Below the pieces are notes generated by a model, which searched no databases, was not told the origin of the DNA, and worked only from the letters and a program-made list of their open reading frames with translations. The position numbers and the translations under genes were made by a program. Positions 1 to 9,341 of a stretch of 64,000 nt of DNA are shown here, piece after piece. Position 1 is the stretch's first letter. Each line of letters starts with the position of its first letter. The DNA comes from an uncultured Bacilli bacterium. GTDB lineage: Bacteria; Bacillota_I; Bacilli_A; RF39; UBA660. The stretch covers positions 124,001 through 188,000 of the forward strand of contig CALVKC010000003.1 in the NCBI GenBank assembly GCA_944332505.1. The letters run 5' to 3'.

Positions 1-1
1 A

Positions 2-550
2 TGTAGTATTAAAGAACTTACATATAAGGAAGCTAAAATATTTTTAGATAAGTTTCATATACAAGGCTCTACACCATCAACAATATATTTAGGAGCTTAT
101 TATAATGATAATCTTATTGGAGTTATGACATTTATAATTGAAAATAATGAATCAAACAGTTGGGAATTAAATAGATTCGCTACTGATTATAATTATTTAT
201 GCCAAGGTATTGGTGGTAAATTATTTAAATATTTTATAACAAAATATAATCCATCTATAGTAAAATCATTTGCAGATAAAAGATGGACAGTAAATTCAGA
301 AAATAATTTGTATTCTAAGTTAGGATTTGAATTATATTGTACAATACCACCAGATTATTCTTACATATATATTAAAAATCCCAAAAAAAGGATACATAAA
401 TTCAATTTTAGAAAAAAATTAATATATAAACATTATGGTTTACCATTAACCATGACTGAAAAGGAAATGTGTACTCAATTAGGTTTTTTTAAAATATGGG
501 ATTGTGGTAAATTAAAATATATATATAATAAAAAAGATAATAGTTCTTAA
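2..550 (+). CDS. Homing endonuclease, C-terminal part (5' end outside window)
   Basis: The frame is open from base 2, so the gene begins left of the window. An internal ATG at 125 is not the real start. The visible 182 residues align over their whole length with the C-terminal third of the complete endonuclease at 18794-20068. Shared landmarks are a CxIK start, an L(Y/G)YYND segment, a GG(K/A)xLFxxF segment, SxADxR, LYxKLGF, a PL(T/D)MTE segment and a final (W/Y)DCG. In that protein this part follows a Vsr-like nuclease domain, so it is an accessory domain and the nuclease part here lies outside the window. I infer a mobile endonuclease inserted in or beside an unseen gene on the left. It ends with TAA and is followed by a structured non-coding stretch. 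Confidence 0.75.
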   Translation, partial: CSIKELTYKEAKIFLDKFHIQGSTPSTIYLGAYYNDNLIGVMTFIIENNESNSWELNRFATDYNYLCQGIGGKLFKYFITKYNPSIVKSFADKRWTVNSENNLYSKLGFELYCTIPPDYSYIYIKNPKKRIHKFNFRKKLIYKHYGLPLTMTEKEMCTQLGFFKIWDCGKLKYIYNKKDNSS

Positions 551-584
551 TTTCACTTAAAAACATTGAAACTAATTTATAATC

Positions 585-775
585 GTAATGATTAAGGGGT
601 GAACTACAACACCCTCTATCCCATCCGTATTAAATACATTTGGGACTACTTATAATGCGGTGATTTTCGCTTTTAACACATTATTAATAATTGTTAAATC
701 TACTTCTCTTTTGCTAAGACCTTTTTAGGTTTTACGTGTCAAAGGATAAAAATAATTTATGACACAACCATATAC
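585..775 (+). ncRNA. Possible structured RNA or intron 3' segment in a gene-free region
   Basis: The 425 bases between the endonuclease remnant and the next gene hold no convincing ORF on either strand. They contain GC-enriched patches unlike the surrounding DNA and several short hairpins: GGGTG with CACCC near 597-615, TCCCA with TGGGA near 618-645 enclosing GTAT/ATAC, ACCT with AGGT near 719-729, and GTGTC with GACAC near 736-765. A terminator follows at 816-864. Such a segment 3' of a homing-endonuclease gene could be the end of a self-splicing intron or a small phage RNA. I could not match a group I or II core by eye, so the class is open. Confidence 0.25.
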
Positions 776-815
776 CAATACTTCAAAGAACTATTTTATA
801 TATAATAAATATATA

Positions 816-864
816 AAAAAAAATGAAAAATTAAAGAAAATATTCTTTGTTTTTCATTTTTTTT
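816..864 (+). terminator. Rho-independent terminator
   Basis: AAAAATGAAAAA pairs with TTTTTCATTTTT, with an inner AAAGAA/TTCTTT stem, followed by a T run. It ends the plus-strand transcript from the left edge. Confidence 0.6.
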
Positions 865-975
865 ATATTAAAAATTATAAATAATTATAATACTTAATGT
901 ATTATCTTTTTTTTATTATTACATATTATAATTTTTTTTATTTTCTTTTTCACTACAAACTTTATCCTACATCAG

Positions 976-1242
976 CTATATTTTTTTTAAAATATCATAT
1001 TCTTCTGAATCAACATTTTCAGCAAATTCTTGAATACCATCTAACGCTAAAGCACGTATTTGACTTATTTTATCATTTGTTGTTAATGAATTTTCAGATT
1101 CATCATCTGGATAATCATCAATCATATCTTCTTCATTATAAGAGCCATTTTCATCATCGAACACATAACTTTCTTTTATAAGTTTTTCATAATTTTTCAT
1201 TTCATTCATTACATGTTCAATTAAACTTATATTTTTAGTCAT
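976..1242 (-). CDS. Small acidic protein of unknown function
   Basis: This 88-residue protein starts with MTKNISLIEHVMNEM and is very acidic in the middle (FDDENGSYNEEDMIDDYPDDE). It has no signal peptide, membrane segment or recognised motif. It lies 28 bases after the adhesin gene at 1271-2191 on the same strand and is probably the last gene of that unit. It ends with TAG. Reading through that TAG and a second one gives about 18 more codons to a TAA, but I see no strong reason to prefer this. It could be a small virion or assembly protein, but function cannot be assigned. Confidence 0.6.
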   Translation of the reverse strand: MTKNISLIEHVMNEMKNYEKLIKESYVFDDENGSYNEEDMIDDYPDDESENSLTTNDKISQIRALALDGIQEFAENVDSEEYDILKKI

Positions 1243-1270
1243 AAAATATTAATATTTGTAAAAATTATTT

Positions 1271-2191
1271 TTAATATTCGCCACAGTCAATCTTTATAAC
1301 ATTTTTTGTGCCAATACCATTTTCTGTAACTTCTAATAATGTATCATTATCTTTAACTTTTGCTGATATTGTATTACCAGATATAGAAATACCATTACCT
1401 TGCGTATAAACTGTTATATATTTAGATAAATTAATAACAATAGCTTCTTTACCAGCATCAGTATTAAAGGTAAATGTTAAATTACCATCTTCTAACTTTA
1501 CATCAGATAGCATACCATCAATAATAAAGTCTGAAATATCTAAATCTGTGATTACTATATCATCTTTACCTACTAATTGTAATTTAGCTGGCTGGACTTC
1601 TCCCTCAGTAACTTTTTTAATATATTTTAAAGACAAATTAGTTAGTAGTCCATCTTCACTAACTGTCATTATTTTATCATTAGAATTTAATTTAAGTGAT
1701 AAAGTAGTTGCGCTATCTGAATTTTGTGCATCAATACCATTAGTTCCAATTATGTTCGTAATACCGCTTGATATTGATTCACTTAATTCTTTAATAGCAG
1801 CATCTAATTTTTCATCAGCATCTTTTAATGATGTTGCGCCACTAATATATGTCAGCAACTCATTAGGCTCATAATCACCATTTTCATTTAAGCCACAATT
1901 TAATTGGGTATTATCTAATTCAGATTGCAATTTATCAATTGCAGTTTTAACATTTTCTTGAATTTCTAAGTTACCATCGTCACCTAAAACATTACCTTCA
2001 AATATCTGCACATTATTATCACCTAATGATATACCTAATAATGCCATCACTTTACCATTATTGTTATATGATGCAATAATTGGTGAGCCAGAAGGAAGTT
2101 CTTTTAATTTACTTACTATACCATTTATCGCTAATGATTTAGACTCGAAAATAGTCTTATTTCTAAGTAGTTGTAATATTCCAGTTGTCAT
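1271..2191 (-). CDS. Virion fibre/adhesin-like structural protein
   Basis: This 306-residue protein belongs to a paralogous set with the genes at 2290, 3450, 22613 and 48874. Its N-terminus (LQLLRNKTIFESKSLAINGI, then LLGISLGD) matches that of the 3450-5348 protein and probably serves to attach it to the virion. The centre has the module SGATSLKDADEKLDAAI, also present in the 2290 protein. Long Thr/Ser/Asp-rich beta-type segments follow. It ends in DCGEY, a version of the C-terminal block found in four of these proteins. The role, surface fibre or adhesin, is inferred from this architecture and from neighbouring tail genes. An AATATTTAT-like box lies about 30 bases upstream. Confidence 0.65.
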   Translation of the reverse strand: MTTGILQLLRNKTIFESKSLAINGIVSKLKELPSGSPIIASYNNNGKVMALLGISLGDNNVQIFEGNVLGDDGNLEIQENVKTAIDKLQSELDNTQLNCGLNENGDYEPNELLTYISGATSLKDADEKLDAAIKELSESISSGITNIIGTNGIDAQNSDSATTLSLKLNSNDKIMTVSEDGLLTNLSLKYIKKVTEGEVQPAKLQLVGKDDIVITDLDISDFIIDGMLSDVKLEDGNLTFTFNTDAGKEAIVINLSKYITVYTQGNGISISGNTISAKVKDNDTLLEVTENGIGTKNVIKIDCGEY

Positions 2192-2221
2192 ATTATTTTA
2201 TAATTTAAATATTATTTAATA

Positions 2222-2230
2222 ATAAATATC
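2222..2230 (-). promoter_or_regulatory. Candidate late promoter box
   Basis: GATATTTAT on the minus strand, one mismatch to the recurrent AATATTTAT box, about 30 bases before the start at 2191. Confidence 0.35.
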
Positions 2231-2243
2231 TTAACGATACAAT

Positions 2244-2280
2244 AATGGCTAGATATTTTAATTATCTAGCCATTTTTTTT
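2244..2280. terminator. Terminator-like hairpin
   Basis: AATGGCTAGATA pairs with TATCTAGCCATT. The T run is strong only in the plus direction, but by position the hairpin ends the minus-strand unit 3450-2290. Confidence 0.5.
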
Positions 2281-2289
2281 TATAATTTA

Positions 2290-3420
2290 TTAATATGTAC
2301 CACAATCCCAAATTGCATTGTCTTTTGATTTAATACCAGTAGGACCTACTTCAAGTATTGGGTCACTAGCTAATACATTAGCTGATATTGTCTGTTTGCT
2401 ACTTGCTTTTTGTGTTACAGTAATACCATTACCTGCTTCAACCGATACTAAGCAATCTTTGCCAACCTCAGCAGCTAAACTGTCCGATACTTTTTTAATT
2501 TCAGCATCTAATTTAGAATCAGCATCTTTTACTGAAGTAGCACCAGTTAAATAATTAGTACCTTCTGGAGCTACATATTTGAGTGATTCATTTAGACCAA
2601 TAGCAGTTTTAATGGAATCAACAGCTTTAGATGTAGTTTCTTCATTATCAATAATTGCTTTTTCAAGTTTACCAAATGCTTCGTTAACACTATCTTCTGG
2701 TGCTATAAAAAGTTCACTGCTAGTTCCAGTTGCTTGCACATATCCAGTTAATTCAATGTCTGAACCGACTAAAACTGGATTACTAGTAATCACTTTACCA
2801 TTAATTGTGTATGCTTTAATTGTATCAATTTCAGACCTAACACCACTTAATTTAAGACCGCTTTCAGAAACTGTTAGATATGAATCTGTTGCCTTATCAA
2901 TTTTTATTGATACTGTAGTATTAGCATCAACAACAACGTCAATGCCATTACCGCTAACAACTTTATTTTTTTCAACCGAATCGCTAACTGTTTTTAATGC
3001 CGTATCCAATTTAACATCAGCATCATTCATAGAAGTTGCTCCTTGTATATAATTAGCACTTCCATTAGGTTGATAAGTATCAGCATCAATACCAGTAACT
3101 CTTTTACGTGCTTCAGCCTCTTTTGCTACCGAACCATCAATTTGTGATTGAGAACCTACTTGCTGTAATACACCATCATTTGCACCTACACTACTACCTA
3201 CTTTAGATACAAAATATATGCCATTTTTTGTGTCCTCACTATCATTAATAACTGATAGTGTTAAACCTTCTATTGCTGAATCGTTAGCATCATTAACATA
3301 AGCTAACGCATCTTCATATGTTTCAAATATTCTTTTTGCCACAGCTGGTGCTTTACCAGTCATATTCAATGATAAACCCCAACCATAATTTACTTGTGCT
3401 GGAAATGTATATTCTGCCAT
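2290..3420 (-). CDS. Virion fibre/adhesin-like structural protein
   Basis: This 376-residue protein opens with a domain distinct from its neighbours (MAEYTFPAQVNYGWGLSLNM, then a YEDALAYVND segment), which may be its own attachment part. It then carries two copies of the module IQGATSMNDADVKLDTAL / LTGATSVKDADSKLDAEI, one near residue 125 and one near residue 290. This module is shared with the 1271-2191 protein. The C-terminus is the conserved block ending IWDCGTY. Low-complexity Ser/Thr/Asp content and repeated VxGNGI and LxVSExGL motifs suit a beta-structured trimeric fibre. It is the second gene of a unit starting at 5348; the start codon lies 29 bases after the stop of the previous gene. 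Confidence 0.65.
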   Translation of the reverse strand: MAEYTFPAQVNYGWGLSLNMTGKAPAVAKRIFETYEDALAYVNDANDSAIEGLTLSVINDSEDTKNGIYFVSKVGSSVGANDGVLQQVGSQSQIDGSVAKEAEARKRVTGIDADTYQPNGSANYIQGATSMNDADVKLDTALKTVSDSVEKNKVVSGNGIDVVVDANTTVSIKIDKATDSYLTVSESGLKLSGVRSEIDTIKAYTINGKVITSNPVLVGSDIELTGYVQATGTSSELFIAPEDSVNEAFGKLEKAIIDNEETTSKAVDSIKTAIGLNESLKYVAPEGTNYLTGATSVKDADSKLDAEIKKVSDSLAAEVGKDCLVSVEAGNGITVTQKASSKQTISANVLASDPILEVGPTGIKSKDNAIWDCGTY

Positions 3421-3449
3421 ATAATTATATTCTTTTTTTTTAATTATTA

Positions 3450-5348
3450 TTATTTTTTACCAATTATGAGGTTTTTATATTCAACTACTGCACCATTGGT
3501 AATTGGATATACATAAACAGTATATGGAGTTTGTATTGTACCAGTGGTAACATTTACTTCACCAACACTACTAAAGTTAGCTTTAATGTCAGCACCTAAA
3601 CCATTTTGTACTTGTTTAAGTTCATATGTATTAGGACAAGTAACTACAATAGATTGACCATTTGATTTAATAGGTGTGCCACCTACAACAGTTGTTGAAC
3701 TTGATAAATTACCAGTTTTTGTTGTTAATGCTCTTACTGATGCAGAATCAAACTGAGTGTATGCTGTATTTGTTGAATAACCAACAAAGTATTTATACGC
3801 ACCAGTTACAGTGTATGTTGTTGTTGCTGAGGTAGCTGTTGTATTTGATAAATTTTGTTGTGCTTGAGCAGCAACTTTTTTAGCAGTATCAGTATTACCT
3901 AAGTTAGATATAATATAATAATCTGGTGATGCAGCTACTGTACCTTTGTGACCAGGTCCTTTAATATCAAATTTAACTGTATTTGCACCTTCTTCTACAA
4001 CAAGTGTATCATCTGATGCTATTGTCACACTAGATGCTGTTGCGCCATCTGCGGTAGCAACGGTGTTACCAGTAGTTTTACCAAATTTAGTATATGTACG
4101 TGTAATTGTATATGTACCAGTATTCATACTAATTCCAGTAACACTTACACTAGGTGGTGTATCACCGTCTTTTGTATCATCATCAGCTAAAGAATAACCA
4201 TGTGTAAAATTACTATATGTTCTCGCTTTAGGTGTATTACCAGGTTCATAAGCAGTAAATGCACCAACAGTTACTTTAGTACCAACTTCTACTGTTTGAC
4301 CATTACTACTTACCGTTACATTAGGTTCAGCAAATGCTGATGTTAAAGTACCATTTGAAACTGTTGCATTAGGATAAATTTCTTTACAAAGTAAATCCAT
4401 TAATATTTTTTGCATATCTGTACCTTCTGGAATACCATCTGGATATACTGAACTAACTAAATCAGCTAATGGTCCACCAGCAACAGGTATATCTTTAGAT
4501 GTTTTAGTTACATTAGTTTTCATTTCACGTACAGCCAATGATTTTTCACCATCAACAGCACCTTCAAAAACTAAGAAGTTATCAGTCGAACCAGAGTCAG
4601 ATACTTTAACAGATACTTCACCACTGTCACTTACTTCTAAACCATTTTTAAATTCAGCTTCTCTTAAAAATGAACCTAATGGTATATCAACATTAATATC
4701 CTCACCACTATCATTAACATATGTTAATCGTAAGGTGTCCTCTTCAACTCCACTACCTTTTTCAATTAATTGCGCACCTTTAAATGACTGGTCTTTATTA
4801 ATTGTAATAACATCACCTAAGACCTTATCACCGATACCAACTAATTGATATTTTTCTTTTTCTGTAGGATTTAATCCGCTAGTCACTTTTTGTAATTTAA
4901 TAGTTGATTCAATACCGTTCTCACTGAAAGCGATAACACTATCGTCAGTTTTAACTAATTGTTTTCTAGTTACACTAATAACACCATTTGCTTGAGAAAC
5001 TGAATCAACATAATTATTACTAACACTAGAATCAGATTGGTCTAATTTTTCAATTGCTGTTTTTATTAAATTCTTTACTGAACCAGTAACACTTTCTTCT
5101 CCATCTAATCTGTCAAGTATTTCTTGAACTTCAGCTGGAATAGCTTCAGTATCGAAAATTTGATATTCACCATCACCAGCACTAATACCTAAAATTACTT
5201 TAGTAACTCCACCTTCTGTATACCATGCAATTGCTGGTTCACCAACAAGTAATGTGCTTAATTGTAATTGCAATCCTTCAATAGCAAGTGCTTTTGATTC
5301 AAACGCTACTGAATTTCTAAATAGTTGTAATCTTTTTGCTTTTGCCAT
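3450..5348 (-). CDS. Virion fibre/adhesin-like protein with Ig-like C-terminal region
   Basis: The 632-residue protein starts with the attachment-type domain shared with 1271-2191 (LQLFRNSVAFESKALAIEGL, then VILGISAGDGEYQIFD). Residues about 60-280 resemble the beta modules of its paralogues. The remaining half is Thr/Ser/Val-rich and looks like tandem Ig-like or carbohydrate-binding folds (VTVSSNGQTVEVGTKVTVG; TYTVTGAYKYFVGYSTNT). It ends YKNLIIGKK and lacks the WDCGxY end of its paralogues. It is the first gene after the sheath terminator, with its own AATATTTAT box. I infer a surface-exposed fibre or adhesin; host binding is not shown. Confidence 0.65.
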   Translation of the reverse strand: MAKAKRLQLFRNSVAFESKALAIEGLQLQLSTLLVGEPAIAWYTEGGVTKVILGISAGDGEYQIFDTEAIPAEVQEILDRLDGEESVTGSVKNLIKTAIEKLDQSDSSVSNNYVDSVSQANGVISVTRKQLVKTDDSVIAFSENGIESTIKLQKVTSGLNPTEKEKYQLVGIGDKVLGDVITINKDQSFKGAQLIEKGSGVEEDTLRLTYVNDSGEDINVDIPLGSFLREAEFKNGLEVSDSGEVSVKVSDSGSTDNFLVFEGAVDGEKSLAVREMKTNVTKTSKDIPVAGGPLADLVSSVYPDGIPEGTDMQKILMDLLCKEIYPNATVSNGTLTSAFAEPNVTVSSNGQTVEVGTKVTVGAFTAYEPGNTPKARTYSNFTHGYSLADDDTKDGDTPPSVSVTGISMNTGTYTITRTYTKFGKTTGNTVATADGATASSVTIASDDTLVVEEGANTVKFDIKGPGHKGTVAASPDYYIISNLGNTDTAKKVAAQAQQNLSNTTATSATTTYTVTGAYKYFVGYSTNTAYTQFDSASVRALTTKTGNLSSSTTVVGGTPIKSNGQSIVVTCPNTYELKQVQNGLGADIKANFSSVGEVNVTTGTIQTPYTVYVYPITNGAVVEYKNLIIGKK

Positions 5349-5387
5349 AATATTACTTATAATTTAAATTTTATTTTTTTTTATTAT

Positions 5388-5396
5388 ATAAATATT
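5388..5396 (-). promoter_or_regulatory. Candidate late promoter box
   Basis: Exact AATATTTAT on the minus strand, about 40 bases before the start at 5348 and just after the sheath terminator. Confidence 0.45.
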
Positions 5397-5415
5397 CATT
5401 AACTATCAAAGATAT

Positions 5416-5445
5416 AAAAATGGTGAGATAAATCTCACCATTTTT
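5416..5445 (-). terminator. Terminator of the tail sheath gene
   Basis: AAAAATGGTGAG pairs with CTCACCATTTTT around a six-base loop, immediately downstream of the sheath stop codon. Confidence 0.7.
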
Positions 5446-5448
5446 ATT

Positions 5449-8400
5449 TTAAATATCATCAAAACTAACTGATTCTGGTGTAACAATAAAATCTAAAACG
5501 ATATATTCTAATGCATTATAAGGTTTAAAGAATATCTTAGCTGGTAATTCACGTCTTTCACGACTTTCAACAGTATCATTAACTTCAATCTTATAATCAG
5601 ATATACCTCTATTAGATTTTATATTATCCATAATAGGTGTAATTGTTGATAAGAATTTATTCTTAGTAGTATTATCATTTGGGTCAAAAATTAACCCTAT
5701 ACAAGCAATTGCTATTAATTTTCTCATTCTTAATAATAATCTTCTAACAGCAATTCTATTTAATTGTGATTCTTTAATTTGTAAATTTTTCTGACCCCAA
5801 ATTTTAACACCATCAGATGCAAAAGTCTTTATTGGATTAATTCTACCATTATATAAAGTATCCTCATCATCTAACTTAGTTATCATATGTGCTCTAGCAC
5901 AATCAACATCACCACGACTAATACCTGCTGGTGCGAACCAAGGATGTGTTGTATTGTCAGTTAATGCCATATTTCTAACAACATCTTTTGTCGCTGGCAA
6001 GTATATATACTGATTATTGTCAGTATCTTCATATTTAACCCAAGGATAATACGTACAAGTATAATTAGAATCAATTTCACTATCTTCCAATTCATATACG
6101 ACATCATCTGGTGTATACATTTCATCTAAATAATCAGATGCTCCGAATGGCTTATCTGGCATAGTAACAACATAAATTGAATCAGCTCTTTCCTCTTCAA
6201 TCATTTCAATGGCTTCATCAATTAATGTTTTATTATTTACTATATCAATACCAGGTGTAGCAAATACGTTTATATCAACGGCTTCTGGATTAGCAAATTG
6301 TCTAATACCAGCTAAGTATGCATACCAATCTGATGTCATACCAACTTGATTTAAGTTTAAAGAATCAGGATTTGCTATTTTATTAAAAGATAAACCTTCG
6401 CCATTAGCTTGGTTATATTCACCACGATATTTGCTTAATTTAAAATCATCTGTATTACTTCTGTAGTTTCGATAAATATCCCAACCATCAAAACCACCAT
6501 AGAAATATAGTGTAAATTTACGTAAGTCAACATTTTCATAAATTGAACCTAACATGTCAGCTTCAGTACTAATAATAGGTGATTCAGTTAATGTAATTGT
6601 TCTATTATCAATAGAAACACCATCAAAAGTATATCCACTTTCACCATCAACAATTATTCTAGGCATATATCCATCACTACTATATGATGCACTATCTAAC
6701 CTAGAGTCTAAGTGGAAACCTTGTGATAGATATTCTGGTTCATCACCATAAGCTGCTTGACCTTTATATGTAAACATGTCAACATCAACACCAACTCTGC
6801 TAGATAAACCAAAATATTGTTTTCTATTTTTAACATCTTGGTCATAATAAACATTATATTTTATTCTTGGGTTTATCATAGCTTTAGTTGCATTATCATA
6901 CACTTGTAAGCCACCAAAATTAGATAGTGGATAACCTAAGAAACCTGCTGGTATTGAATTTTGAGCAGCAAGTGTTTCGTTTACTTCTACTGTAACATAT
7001 TTAGATTTAGCTTCATATAAACCATCATATGAGCCTATTTTATATGCTATATAACCAACATCACCTGGCACCATACTACATTTAGTGAATCGTTCTAATA
7101 CGATTGGAGATTCATCAGTATCATTTATATCACGAATTAAAACTTCAAATGTTCCATCTTCAGTTTTAATATTCTGTATTGATATCTTAATTTCCTTATT
7201 AGCTGTGTCACCATCAGATATTGTATGGAATCTAAATAATTTAGTTAATTCAATTGTATCATAGTCACCTTTAACATTTGAAACAATCCAAGGTGTAGAT
7301 GCAAATCTATAACTATCTTTATAATTGTTCATATCACATGTTACTGCACCAACATCAGTTGAAGCCATTCTGTAATATCTACCATCAGCATTATTTAAAA
7401 CCACTCCATTAAACATACCAGCTTGTGGCACAGTATCCCCAGTTCCAAAATTGTATCCTAATCTGTCAGCAACTGATGCCCATGTTGAATAACTAACATA
7501 GTTTGAATTTTTATCAGTAAAATCTTCAATAGTGTAAGTTAAATCATGATAATATTTGTAAAAATAATGTCTTTTACTATTAGCATCTGTATATTGACTC
7601 ACTGTATAAATTTGTCCGCATTTAACTTTTTCAACCACTAAACCATTAGGAGACATTGAAAATACTTTTTCGTCATCAACTTCAGTATATCCAGTTCCAG
7701 TAAGGTTATGCATTTTATATGTATATTCACCTTGATTATCTATACATAGATATGGTGTTGTTACACTAGAATCTGGTTCACTTGTTACAACTTCCCATTT
7801 CAATGGCTTATTAGTTTTATAATCATAAGGATGACAATGTACATAATCTTTTTCAGCATCTAAATCCGCTAACATACGTTTACCCACATCTTTTCTAGTT
7901 AATGCTTCTTCTTGTTTATCTATAATTGTAGATACTGGCTGTAAAGAATCATAATCTGAAATATTATAAACTTGATAGAATGTCAATTCTTTGTTAATCT
8001 CAGATATTTCCTCACTATCAATCATTTGTGTTAACATTACGTCATACAAGCTTTCAACATATAATGGTGCATCGCCATCTTGAGGATTAGTACCTAATAC
8101 TTTTAAGATGTAGTCTTTAGCGCCTGGATTTAAACTTACTGGATACTCAAAATAACTGCTTTTGAGTTCATCTTTTACATTACCACCTTCATCAAAAATT
8201 GAAAAATTGTCAACATCATCTTCTGGTTTAGTTTGGAAACCTTTAACCCCACATATTTTAAACTGACCTGGATTTGTTGATGATACACTAAAATTACCAG
8301 GTATTTTAGTTGCCTCATATGGATTACATTCGTTACCATATGAATCATATTTTGTGTAAGTTGATAAAACAACAGCTTTTCCATTATATGATTTTGGTTC

Positions 8401-8922
8401 ACTGCAATTGATTGATTCATCTGACCATTCACCTACGTTATAAAATAATTGGTCATAAGTTTCTTGTGGACAATCACAATTTCCAGTAGTTGAACCAAAT
8501 TTATGATACATTTCATAATAACCTCTTGAACGTAAAACGACAATTGGTATATTCTTTTTTACGCCTTCCTCAACATCTACTGGTGCAGTAATTACCCAAG
8601 CTGGACCAGCATTATAACCGCTTAAACCTAAAATTCTACATACTTGTAATTGGTTTGATTCAGTTAAATATGATTTTGCTATATAAGGTAATTCATATTT
8701 CGGATATTGGCTACCTCTAAATTTTTCTGTACTTGTTCCACCAAACATTGATTGGAAATCTCTCCAATTTTCAATAAGTATAGGCTGAAATGCTGGACCT
8801 TTTATTGTTTCTCCAGCTAAACCTAATGTAGTAATACCAAGACTTTTAACAGCATATGTTATATCAGTCTCTTTTGAATAAATACCTGGTGATACATGTA
8901 TTCCTCTTGCATTATCTGCCAT
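5449..8922 (-). CDS. Tail sheath protein (contractile tail)
   Basis: The 1157-residue product is the contractile sheath subunit. The N-terminus has the typical sheath opening (GIHVSPGIYSKETDIT, then TTLGLAGETIKGPAF and a WRDFQSMFGG segment). The C-terminus has the conserved sheath core: INPIKTFASDGVKIWGQKN, then IAVRRLLLRMRKLI, and the final FIVTPES. It is much longer than T4 gp18 (about 660 residues). The extra sequence in the middle (roughly residues 120-700) is probably surface-exposed insertion domains. It forms its own unit, with a promoter-like box upstream and a terminator just after the stop. Its presence shows that the phage is a myovirus. No tail tube protein was recognised beside it. 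Confidence 0.92.
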   Translation of the reverse strand: MADNARGIHVSPGIYSKETDITYAVKSLGITTLGLAGETIKGPAFQPILIENWRDFQSMFGGTSTEKFRGSQYPKYELPYIAKSYLTESNQLQVCRILGLSGYNAGPAWVITAPVDVEEGVKKNIPIVVLRSRGYYEMYHKFGSTTGNCDCPQETYDQLFYNVGEWSDESINCSEPKSYNGKAVVLSTYTKYDSYGNECNPYEATKIPGNFSVSSTNPGQFKICGVKGFQTKPEDDVDNFSIFDEGGNVKDELKSSYFEYPVSLNPGAKDYILKVLGTNPQDGDAPLYVESLYDVMLTQMIDSEEISEINKELTFYQVYNISDYDSLQPVSTIIDKQEEALTRKDVGKRMLADLDAEKDYVHCHPYDYKTNKPLKWEVVTSEPDSSVTTPYLCIDNQGEYTYKMHNLTGTGYTEVDDEKVFSMSPNGLVVEKVKCGQIYTVSQYTDANSKRHYFYKYYHDLTYTIEDFTDKNSNYVSYSTWASVADRLGYNFGTGDTVPQAGMFNGVVLNNADGRYYRMASTDVGAVTCDMNNYKDSYRFASTPWIVSNVKGDYDTIELTKLFRFHTISDGDTANKEIKISIQNIKTEDGTFEVLIRDINDTDESPIVLERFTKCSMVPGDVGYIAYKIGSYDGLYEAKSKYVTVEVNETLAAQNSIPAGFLGYPLSNFGGLQVYDNATKAMINPRIKYNVYYDQDVKNRKQYFGLSSRVGVDVDMFTYKGQAAYGDEPEYLSQGFHLDSRLDSASYSSDGYMPRIIVDGESGYTFDGVSIDNRTITLTESPIISTEADMLGSIYENVDLRKFTLYFYGGFDGWDIYRNYRSNTDDFKLSKYRGEYNQANGEGLSFNKIANPDSLNLNQVGMTSDWYAYLAGIRQFANPEAVDINVFATPGIDIVNNKTLIDEAIEMIEEERADSIYVVTMPDKPFGASDYLDEMYTPDDVVYELEDSEIDSNYTCTYYPWVKYEDTDNNQYIYLPATKDVVRNMALTDNTTHPWFAPAGISRGDVDCARAHMITKLDDEDTLYNGRINPIKTFASDGVKIWGQKNLQIKESQLNRIAVRRLLLRMRKLIAIACIGLIFDPNDNTTKNKFLSTITPIMDNIKSNRGISDYKIEVNDTVESRERRELPAKIFFKPYNALEYIVLDFIVTPESVSFDDI

Positions 8923-8959
8923 AGTTCACTAATATTATTTATTTGTTTATTATTTAATA

Positions 8960-8968
8960 ATAAATATT
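8960..8968 (-). promoter_or_regulatory. Candidate late promoter box for sheath gene
   Basis: Exact AATATTTAT on the minus strand, about 38 bases before the sheath start. Confidence 0.45.
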
Positions 8969-9007
8969 TCTACTTTTTAATAAATTATAAATAGTTCATA
9001 AAAATAA

Positions 9008-9298
9008 TTATTTTAATTTAGAAATATCTAATTTAGGAAATGAAAATTCAACATCACTCGTTAATAAAATTGTATTGTATTCTTCTAATTTATTTTTTTT
9101 ATCTTCAAATGATAAATTTTGTGTGTCTAAATATGCATCATACTCAGTCATAAGCATAAAATACTGATGAGTTATTTCACCAATTTCTTTCAATTTTTTA
9201 AGCAACAGTAAATACTGATTAAATGGAATTTCAAATTTATGCTTATCTTGATATAAGAGCCATTTTTCTTCAATTTCAATTAATTCTTTAACTTTCAT
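9008..9298 (-). CDS. Small predicted helical protein, tail region
   Basis: The 96-residue protein is mostly helical, with charged heptad-like stretches (KVKELIEIEEKWLLYQDKHK; LLLLKKLKEIGEI). No known motif, signal peptide or membrane segment is seen. It lies between the tail-completion-like gene and the sheath gene, 43 bases after the former, so a role in tail assembly such as a chaperone is possible but unproven. The sheath gene then starts from its own promoter box. Confidence 0.6.
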   Translation of the reverse strand: MKVKELIEIEEKWLLYQDKHKFEIPFNQYLLLLKKLKEIGEITHQYFMLMTEYDAYLDTQNLSFEDKKNKLEEYNTILLTSDVEFSFPKLDISKLK

Positions 9299-9341
9299 AT
9301 TATGTTAATTTTTAATAAAATATAAAAACTAATATAACATT

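Noticed and set aside
585..820. Degraded minus-strand gene in the gene-free stretch
   Set aside because: Some protein-like segments can be read on the minus strand, but each is broken by TAA stops and has no start. RNA hairpins explain the region better.
976..1242. TAG-to-sense recoding, since two TAG codons in frame continue an ORF
   Set aside because: Other TAG ends (42499, 56988) stop close to other stops or form normal gene overlaps, and no suppressor tRNA is seen. Standard code is simpler.
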